DNA from: Tubulanus polymorphus
Lineage: Eukaryota > Nemertea > Palaeonemertea > Tubulaniformes > Tubulanidae
NCBI RefSeq assembly: GCF_964204645.1
Contig: NC_134026.1
Location: forward strand, 19,548,650 to 19,612,649
Direction: 5' to 3'
DNA length: 64,000 nucleotides
Position 1 is the first letter of the stretch. Every line of letters begins with the position of its first letter. The notes under the pieces were generated by a model. The model was not told the DNA's origin. It saw nothing but the letters and a program-made list of their open reading frames with translations, and made no database searches. Shown here one piece after another: positions 57,501 to 64,000 of the stretch. The translations under genes were made by a program, and so were the position numbers.

Positions 57501-60500
57501 ACCACTCATTCCGATCGTTCTGTCAACCTCAATAATGGTTTCAGCCCCCATAATAAACTTCTTTCAAGATATGTCAGTGCTCTAGTCCCCATAACGTAAT
57601 GTGCAGCGATTCGTGCCCTATCTCATGTACTAATACTGTTTGTGTATTTGGCAAGTCATTTTAGACTGAAGAAGGGTGGTAGTAACCACCCGAAATATTT
57701 CTCATATGTTTTAAATAAACATTTTATCATTTAATTCATTTATTGTGGGATTTTACTCGTAAGCTGCGCTCACACTTAAAAAAATGCTGTACTGTTTCAA
57801 TGATTACACGGTCACGGCCCTGTTCCATATCATAGTGTAAAACAAGGTATCACTGTAGATACTTACTTTAGCCAGGACATCTTCAATATCCAGAGTATTT
57901 CCGCTTTGTTCTTCCAGGATTTTTATCCTTGCTTCATTAACTGAAGGGAAATCAAAGAGCACCAAAGGATATGATTCCTTTCATTTGATTTCTTTCAAAA
58001 AATTTAAGGATAGGATAGATTTTACAATGTCATTTTTCATACGCTAGAAGAGTACTCACAACGTAAATGCCGCAATATTACTTTGTATTGAGCCCGGCAC
58101 TCTGTTTGGTCCCATATGCTCATTTTCATGTCATGCTCTAATATAAGGTAACGAATAGAGATACATTAACCAACAACATGAATAATTACCAAAAACCGAG
58201 TTTCCACAAATGACATTATTTGCGCCCAACAAAACAAAGTCCATACAGAGCCGATACAAATGTAGATTCTATTAGAATGAAAGGAAAAACACAGCTAGAC
58301 GTTTTTTTTCAATACGCACGAAACCATGATACTTTCTCATAACGGACCTGATTTCAAACATTCACTGCCAGTGACAACTCAGAGCAGGTGTACCGCATTT
58401 TGCCAGGACGAGAAATCTCGTCGCGTCCCGAGAGATTTGGCTAATAATCATCTGGCAGTACAGAGAGACAGAATGTGATTTACAGAGGTATCTCTAATTT
58501 GGTGCATACCAAAAATTGCAATTTTTCGGGGTATGGTGCAAATGGGGCATTGCCAAGGGGAGTTAAACGTAATACTAAGCGATGGGTATATATGTATACA
58601 AACTGACCAGGTCACGGCTATCAACGTGTATTTTTTGGCAGTTGTAGTTCATTGCACGACTAATTTCCGTTATTTCATTGCGTGTTAGACCGGAAATGGT
58701 TGGCACATCAGATTTGTCAGGAATAAGTGATACGTACCACAAACGCCTTTTCTAAATCTCAGTTTACATTCAGTGTCCTCATAACTCTTCAACCTTTGTG
58801 TCTCTACAAGAAAAAGAAACAGCTTGTTCAATATCACTTGAGTGAGATCAATCGGGACTGTATAATACAGCTCATAATTCAGATCTATTCATTCTAGATA
58901 TTTGTTGAAAACTTTTTCCGAGCCGATACCATACAACTTCGATATCGATCAAGTTAGACAAATTTCCACATGTGCACATTCATTTGTAGCAAAAGAGTTA
59001 GTATCTAGAAACTTTATGAGTGGATCCAAGAGCCAGATCAAAGTCCTACCAAATATTTTTAGGGCAAATAAATAGGGGGCCATTTGGGTACTGCGATTTT
59101 GACTGCTTTGCAGGAAATCAGAGAAAATAGTGACTTTGTTTTGCAGAAATCTTTGGCCCATCTCATCAAATCTTAGAGGCTTATCATATGAAAGTGTGGT
59201 GTGCTTACAACAAACTAACACAAACTTGTAGTACATCAAAATCAACTGGAAATGAGCTATTCTGTATAGCGGTAAATGTTGATTTTTCCATGAAATTTCT
59301 AAGGACACTACATAGTGAAATTCCTGGGCCCGGTTTTATAGACTGATTAACATTAACTTTAACCACGGGGACTAACTCAATTCATTTTCAGTAGAGTTAA
59401 CGTATGGGTTAAAGATGATAAGAGTCTATAAAACTGAGCCCTGAGTGCTTATAGGTTAATACAGACTTACCTTCAGGAGTTAGTACATCTTTTGGAACTA
59501 CATGTTCTTCCAAATCTGTAGACTGAGCGCTTTCTTTTTTCCCCCCAAACATTTTGCGACATTTTATGTATAATAAGATAAATATTATGATTACTACACC
59601 CACTGAAATGGGTCCTCCAACACTCAGTCCTAATGTCATATTTGGATCTGAAAGTAATGAAAAGAAATTCATCACATTTCACTTTCATTTCAGAATTGTG
59701 TTCATCAATACATTATTCCTACCATGTTATTCATATCTTTAATTAAATAATTATGCAAATCGAAATTGAGCATACCTTTGGTTATCAGTGGTCTGGTAGT
59801 CGGTGATGTAGGTGGGACGGTCGTGACTGAAACATTCAACAAATGAATATTTATGATATAGGTCATTATGACACCTGACGTCTGAACTTAATAGCGAATT
59901 AATAAACGAAAATGATTTCAGTCATATTTTGATTTTATTTTCAATTTTAATATATCGCCGGTCTCACCAGATTATCAAAAACCTGGTAATGAAATCTTAG
60001 CCAAAATATTAGGGCTTGTGGACACTGCTGTAATGACATATTCATGACTGACAGGAATGCTTCTGATGATTATACAGATGGAATTTCCATCGAATGAGTA
60101 CCGTACGTCCACATTTGTAACAGGGAAAACTGATTAGATTCAGATCTTGGCTGATACTAAATTTCAAGAAGGAAGTGCGCTCATTTTATGCCTATCAGAC
60201 TAGAATTTACCCGGAAAACATACGGCATCTTTAGACAGGGTACAGGCTTCTTTGATCGCCGACAGAGAACATGTTGAGCAGTTATCACAGAAGGCAGTTG
60301 ACGATGATCTATTGCTATATGTGCTTCCTAATGTACATTCTTTGCATTGCGTATTCTTGCGTCTATCACCTGTAAATAACATTCACATACTGCGAAACCT
60401 GAACTCAGTTCCATTGTTGTAAGACAGATTTAATAATGATAATAATAAACATTCATAAAGCGCAGTCATTCCATGCCGAGGCTAAGTTCAAAAGTGTCAT

Positions 60501-62957
60501 AACATCATAAACGATACATTAAACTCAAGATTACTGCCCCTTGAATATATGGAACTTTAGAACTTACCAAGAACTTTGACCCCTTCGCCGATGCCACACT
60601 TTTTATGGGCGATGCAGTAACCGAGTGGATTCATATATGACCCTTTCTTACAGTCGCACACTACATCTAGAGTCCTCGTGCAGTTGGCGACTATGCCCGT
60701 ATTCACCGTGCCTGGAGGAACGAAGAGCAATTCTTTCTTTCTGCTTAAAAAGTTCACAATGAAAGCAAAGCAGCCTATAGCACTTAGTCAGTGAATACAG
60801 TATGGTAGCCACGCATACCAAACTACGATATATCTGTAACTGTAGTAGCAGTTTTCACAAAAAAAATGAGTTTATTTTACATAAAAAATACTGTAGTAGT
60901 TTTCAAATGAATTTGAAATAATTCTGATTGCAATAGCATTTCGATATTTTTGGAGTAGGTGAGCTCTTACAAAAGAGTAGAAAAATAGTAATCGCAGTCA
61001 GGTCTAGCCGTGGTAACCTTCAAATGCAGTTCCATAGTACTGAGTTCAGGACGTGGAGGTAACTAATTGAAAATTGACTCATTTAAACTCAATCGCTAAC
61101 TCACAATGACGGAACTGGATCTGGGGGTTTTTAAACTATGGATTGAAAAATATAGAATTCAATGTACGATTTGCTCAATAGGTACATTTTGGAAGCTCCT
61201 ACGAAATGTACCCGTATACTACTTACCTCTACAACCGGGACTACATGGTCTACATCCTGTAGCTCCATCACAAGCATTGCTGAAACTCTTCCCTTCGATA
61301 CAAGGCGTGCAGATCGTCGACTTTTGATTGTCTTCTTTACAGTGATTCGATACGCGGTAGCCTTTGTCACATGACTGACAGTGTTGATTTGTTAACGGGT
61401 TTAGATATGTGCCGTTACAGTGTCCCTAAAATGAATTAGGACGAAAAAAAGCTGTAATACTGCGATCCAGGTTGACTTCCCCGATTTATGGCCTACATTA
61501 GGAGGCACAGCCTATGGATGACCACTACCGGTAATCTTTCTCATAATAGGGCTATATCGTATCGGCTGGGACTAGCTCATTCTCTCAGGCCCAAGCTGAC
61601 GCCAACATAAACCGCACTTCCTTCATTGATCTATAAACGGCCCAAGATTTCTTCGGCGGACAGGTTGCCACTCAGCAGCTGTATATCTAGCCAATCAGAT
61701 GTGTTGTTTTGCTAGAGCGAATCTGCCAGTGAAAAACCGCGCATCAGATTGGCTACATTGCTAACTGTACTGGTGGCCGGTGAGTGAAAACCTGTCTAAC
61801 AATAAATACTATACCTATCACCATTTACTTTTGTAGCCTCTACCTAGGCACAGGTAGGCATCACAATTTGATGGATGACACCAGTTTCTCTACATAAAAA
61901 GAATTCAAGTTCAAATTCAAGTTAGCTACGTTGCAGGGCCAATATTTGGCATCTAGGGCAACGGAATGAGAGAGAGCAAGTTAAATTGAATGGAAGAGGA
62001 GTTTTTTTTAACTCCATTTAAGAAACAACTCCTCAACAGATCCAGATGGTATAACATCTTCCCTGAAATGGATCCACTCAATGGCACTTCTGATAAAGAA
62101 GGGTCCTTGGTGTTGTGGGGTTCGACTTCGAGGGTCTTCGTAACATTTTCTTTTTATATATAGGGATACTGGTGTCATCCATCCTGCGTCACCCACCACA
62201 CAGGACAGGAATCAGGGCACAGCAGTACAGTGCCAGGGCAGGGAAGGTCGGTGACCTTAATTGATACACTAGTCTAGTATCTAGCCTTTGTTCCTCAAAC
62301 AACGACTACGTTGTAGGGGACCGTAACAACGTCTGGTATTCAGACTACACGCTGTGGGTACTCGTACGGACCTGTACGGATTACTCTGGAGGCTATTCGT
62401 ACGGAACTAGGAACTGAACACTAATAACTGTCGACGCTGATTGGCTGATAAACGCTTCGCATGCGCACAGAGTGCGATTCAAGGGAAGTGTAGAGAATAG
62501 AGTTAGAGAAAAATAGAGCGGATTGAGCGAGACTCGAATGCGGGCCAACAAATTACTAGCACAGCATCCATCATACCACTAGACCACCGAGCTCGCTGAC
62601 ATGACAGTCGGCCGAATGTTTTAACTAGATACAGCCTCACCTTACCCTAACCCAATCCCGTCCCGTACGAATAATTCCAGACAGAGTAATCCGTACGAAT
62701 AGCTTCCGGAATTGTAATTAAAATGTTTTCCTCGATATTATCAAAGGTCTTCCTTAAGAAAGTAAAAGAAAGCCGGATTGAAATAATAATAGTACACACT
62801 TTGTCTTTAGTATTCATCTCATCTACAGACACTACCAGTACCAGTGACTACGACTAAATTACACAGTGTCAGTGCATTCCAACTGTCCATCCAATCCTCC
62901 GACGCAACAAGAACAAACCAATCCGAAGAAAGTAACGTTTAACGAAAATGTGATCAT
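54291..62957 (-). CDS. TNF-receptor-superfamily-like type I membrane protein with death-domain-like tail, ten coding exons
   Basis: Predicted cell-surface receptor linking a TNF-type ligand to death-domain adaptors. Joining ten exons with canonical donors and acceptors (the first donor is weak) gives about 441 residues in one frame. Visible: signal peptide (1-21), cysteine-rich repeats with CxxC and CxxCxxG spacings of the TNFR type (about 27-198), a short Thr/Pro stalk (199-215), a transmembrane helix (about 223-243), a Lys-rich stop-transfer stretch, then a cytoplasmic region. Residues about 304-382 resemble the death domain in helix pattern and in the motif EYLQEHGD...IGEAI; the usual tryptophan of that motif is tyrosine. 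The protein ends in a Gly/Ser/Thr-rich tail. Six middle exons are phase 1-1. TNFR membership rests on the cysteine pattern and architecture; closeness to NGFR, TNFRSF16-like or EDAR-like receptors is not claimed. Confidence 0.78.
54737..55074. mobile_element. MITE family 5, long palindromic copy 2 in receptor intron
   Basis: About 340 bp: AACCTCGCTTGCTAGG at the left, CCTGGCAAGTGAGGATGGG at the right; inner arms CAAGATTTCTTGGGAGGACAGG and CCTGTCCGCCAAAGAAATTT, and AATCAGATGCGTTG with CATCTGATTGGCTAG. Almost the whole element folds back. Confidence 0.7.
55150..55770. repeat. Tandem repeat block in the receptor's last intron
   Basis: Three diverged units start near 55206, 55449 and 55616. Each reads CC..GGTGAACATAT/GACCATATGC, AGTGACCTTG-GAAACTCACCACAATCAT, ACATGTCATG, TTTGCAATTGATT, AATAAGGAAAT. 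A fourth partial unit lies at 56253-56349. Confidence 0.85.
55221..55240. repeat. Twenty-base poly-C run
   Basis: In the tandem unit the homologous site in the neighbouring copy has only four C (CACCCCTGGTGACC), so this is a local expansion. Confidence 0.9.
56010..57200. repeat. Two direct copies of a repeat ending in GACGGACGGAC and a GGGACT hairpin
   Basis: 56063-56235 and 57040-57197 share GAAGATGTGTCT-GGTAGATACATGT, ATACA(A)AGAC, TCTTCAAAACTTC-like sequence, AATAACT, CTGTCTACAGA, GACGGA runs and AATA-CCC-CTGGGACT. The first copy ends in the hairpin AGCCCACTGGGACT/AGTCCCAAGTGGGCT (56217-56247). Confidence 0.7.
57353..57760. mobile_element. 408-bp foldback element with 121-bp arms
   Basis: 57353-57473 and 57640-57760 are inverted copies differing at one visible position (AAGACATATG versus AAAACATATG). 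Arms begin ACGAGTAAAATCCCACAA and end CCAAATACACAA. The 166-base loop has no coding capacity. AAGCTGCGCTCAC occurs at 57299-57311 and again at 57761-57773. Confidence 0.9.
57867..57940 (-). CDS. TNFR-like gene exon 9 (death-domain-like region)
   Basis: Acceptor TCCCTTCAG, donor GTAAGT; starts phase 1, ends phase 0. Encodes NEARIKILEEQSGN and LDIEDVLAK, resembling death-domain helices 3 to 5. Confidence 0.75.
58060..58137 (-). CDS. TNFR-like gene exon 8 (start of death-domain-like region)
   Basis: Acceptor TTATATTAG, donor GTGAGT; 78 nt, phase 1-1. Includes IWDQTECRAQYKVILRHLR, fitting early helices of a death-fold domain. Confidence 0.7.
58738..58803 (-). CDS. TNFR-like gene exon 7 (cytoplasmic linker)
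   Basis: Acceptor TTCTTGTAG, donor GTACGT; 66 nt, phase 1-1. Encodes a short charged segment without a recognisable motif. Supported mainly by splice sites and frame. Confidence 0.65.
59326..59442. mobile_element. MITE family 3, copy 6, inside receptor intron
   Basis: Ends GGGCCCGGTTTTATAGACT and AGTCTATAAAACTGAGCCC. It splits the sequence GAAATTCCTG/AGTGCT, which occurs unbroken at 53840-53860, so the insertion point can be read. Confidence 0.7.
59471..59647 (-). CDS. TNFR-like gene exon 6 (transmembrane)
   Basis: Acceptor TACTTTCAG, donor GTAAGT; 177 nt, phase 1-1. Contains a roughly 20-residue hydrophobic helix rich in Val/Ile/Leu, followed by KCRKMFGGKK, giving type I topology with a cytoplasmic acidic stretch after it. 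Confidence 0.85.
59776..59826 (-). CDS. TNFR-like gene exon 5 (Thr/Pro stalk)
   Basis: Acceptor ATGTTTCAG, donor GTATGC; 51 nt, phase 1-1. All but a few of its residues are Thr, Pro or Ser, fitting an O-glycosylated juxtamembrane stalk. Confidence 0.72.
60211..60369 (-). CDS. TNFR-like gene exon 4 (cysteine-rich repeat)
   Basis: Acceptor TTATTTACAG, donor GTAAAT; 159 nt, phase 1-1. Encodes CKECTLGSTYS followed by CDNCSTC, a TNFR module with one CxxC after another. Confidence 0.85.
60568..60711 (-). CDS. TNFR-like gene exon 3 (cysteine-rich repeat)
   Basis: Acceptor after a pyrimidine tract ending CCTCCAG, donor GTAAGT; 144 nt, phase 1-1. Encodes NCTRTLDVVCDCKKGSY and a further CxxxxxxC segment. 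A second AG 37 bases upstream is a possible alternative acceptor. Confidence 0.78.
61024..61127. mobile_element. MITE family 3, copy 7, inside receptor intron
   Basis: Ends GCAGTTCCATAGTACTG and ACGGAACTGGATC, with GACTCATTTAAACTC inside. Confidence 0.55.
61227..61425 (-). CDS. TNFR-like gene exon 2 (first cysteine-rich repeats)
   Basis: Acceptor CATTTTAG, donor GTAAGT. Starts in phase 0, ends in phase 1. The 66 codons hold twelve cysteines, including CQSCDKGY, CTPC and CRPCSPGCRG, typical of TNFR repeat modules. Confidence 0.85.
61588..61800. mobile_element. MITE family 5, truncated copy 3 in receptor intron
   Basis: Shares GGCCCAAGATTTCTTCGGCGG, AGCCAATCAGATGTGTTG and CATCAGATTGGCTA with the copy at 54737 but lacks one end. 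Confidence 0.65.
62366..62712. mobile_element. Inverted-repeat element with GTACGGATTACTCTG ends enclosing the SINE head
   Basis: GTACGGATTACTCTGGAGGCTATTCGTACGG-type sequence at about 62374-62405 recurs inverted at 62664-62712 (CAGAGTAATCCGTACGAATAGC). The tRNA-like head lies between the arms. Confidence 0.5.
62525..62600 (-). repeat. tRNA-derived SINE head, second type
   Basis: Minus strand: TGGTCTAGTGG (A box, 62586-62576) and GCATTCGAGTC (B box, 62541-62531). The full tRNA stems do not pair well, so a SINE is more likely than a functional tRNA gene. Confidence 0.55.
62865..62957 (-). CDS. Candidate first coding exon (signal peptide) of the TNFR-like gene
   Basis: ATG at 62957-62955 on minus opens 31 codons: a hydrophobic stretch rich in Phe, Leu, Val and Cys ending in CCVGG, then a segment ending E-C-T-D-T. 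Splicing in phase 0 to the exon at 61425 keeps the frame and joins the first cysteine to the first repeat. The donor (GTGTAA) is weak, so the exact end or the exon itself could differ. Confidence 0.5.
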
Positions 62958-64000
62958 CGACAGACACTGAGAAGTTTATCGGGCTTTGGAAAGCGTAGTA
63001 TCACACCAGCCGATATCGGATAGATTACAGATTATAGATTCTACACTACTAAATACGAACGACCCACACAGCTTTTTGAAAACTTTTTTTCAATTCAATT
63101 CAATCTAATGATAGATGTCGCCACCAGACGGTACTGTAGAACAAGAAGACGAAGAAGGCGCTACTACTGTCACTTTCTAAAAAGAAAAACTTTTCAGGTG
63201 TGTCGTCGATTTCTGCCATTTAAGAAATGAACGTTTAACTGACCAGATGGACGATGTTTTAGCAAGAGTGGTTTGGGGCCCGTCTCGTCGAATTGTTTAG
63301 TCTCAGTAGACTTAAGTCTAAGAAGTCGTAGACTATCGTTTAAAATAAAATTTTCATAAACAAGTTGTGCTATTTACCAACTGAAAACGAGACAAGTTAT
63401 GTGGGAACTTAATGCAGGCCCTTGTGTTTACTCTATGGCTATGGAAAATCAGAAAATGGTCCCACGAAGAAAGATTTTCCTTCTATTTTTGATTTGAGGC
63501 TATAGTATTGTCTCGAAGCTAATATTTTGATAATGGTAACCACAGGGAGTTGTCACTTTCCAGATGACGCATTGCTTATGGCCACTACATACTTAAGAGC
63601 AATCTTTATAAAAACACTTGTCAATGGTATTGAGGTTATCTTATTAGTTTGAATGGGCCTACATTGCCTGATCTGGTCAGCGATGTTTAGTAATTTGTGG
63701 GTATGGAAAAGGTATGAAAAATAATATTAGACAACTCTAGAGAACCCTGTTGGTAAGGAACTAATGATTCACCTGGGTCCTTACCGAGATGATGTAATTT
63801 ACCGAGATCAACGGAGATCAACCGAGATGACCTGAAATATAGCATATTTATTTATTCCTTATCGATTTTAACACTTGAAATCATGTTATATCAGTAATAA
63901 ATACCTTCTAGAGTCATATTTTACATATTTTTCCGGATATTTTGTAAAAAAAATTTTGACTTCAAATACGTAACGGTAACATGAAAAGTTATTTTTCTAC
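62958..64000. other. Upstream of the receptor gene; no recognised gene
   Basis: Possible 5' UTR or promoter of the minus-strand receptor. CAATTCAATTCAAT occurs at 63091, and ACCGAGAT(G/C)A is repeated four times at 63784-63830. No coding frame supported. Confidence 0.4.

Noticed and set aside
62525-62600. Possible tRNA gene on minus
   Set aside because: A and B boxes are present, but the acceptor and T stems do not pair properly; treated as a SINE head.
63115-63180. Plus-strand mini-frame ending EQEDEEGATTVTF
   Set aside because: Acidic and gene-like at a glance, but only 21 residues, with a stop codon directly upstream of its ATG and no partner exon.

Overview
The window is a piece of a metazoan nuclear genome. 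Genes are split by GT-AG introns, coding density is low, the base composition is AT-rich, and non-coding DNA is filled with short inverted-repeat elements, tRNA-derived SINE pieces, decayed LINE ends and microsatellites. The gene content (an invertebrate TWK-type K2P channel, a secreted polyamine oxidase of the plant apoplastic type, a TNF-receptor-like protein with a death-domain-like tail) fits a marine invertebrate, perhaps a lophotrochozoan. The phylum is an inference and is not proven by the sequence.

Three protein-coding genes are supported. (1) A two-pore-domain potassium channel on the + strand has its first coding exon at 1384-1819 and its second at 38734-39848. A 36.9 kb phase-1 intron splits the first glycine codon of the pore-1 GYG filter; the joined frame gives 516 residues. 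(2) Inside that intron, on the - strand, is a complete gene for a secreted FAD-dependent polyamine oxidase (CDS 28574-26872, two coding exons, 474 residues). It has a predicted 5' UTR exon, a TATA-like box and an AATAAA signal. (3) On the - strand at 62957-54291 is a ten-exon gene for a type I membrane receptor: candidate signal-peptide exon, cysteine-rich TNFR-type repeats, a Thr/Pro stalk, one transmembrane helix and a death-domain-like cytoplasmic region, about 441 residues.

Region by region: 1-1364 is upstream sequence. 1365-39848 is the channel gene, its intron carrying LINE remnants (3.7 and 6.6-7.2 kb), a 1.8 kb element with about 150-bp inverted ends (11.1-12.9 kb), tandem duplications (14.9, 24.6-25.3 and 38.3-38.6 kb), several MITE-like families and the nested oxidase. 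39.9-53.6 kb is non-genic, with MITEs, TTAA-flanked piggyBac-like elements and two long (TA)n tracts. 54.3-63 kb is the receptor gene, whose last intron holds a tandem-repeat block with a 20-base C run and a 408-bp foldback element. 63-64 kb shows no clear gene.

The three genes share no evident pathway: they concern membrane potential, extracellular polyamine breakdown and death-receptor signalling. The most distinctive features are the nested antisense secreted oxidase, the channel's very long charged M2-M3 loop, the run of phase-1 symmetric receptor exons, and at least six short repeat families with several copies each in the window, including one element caught inside a copy of another repeat.
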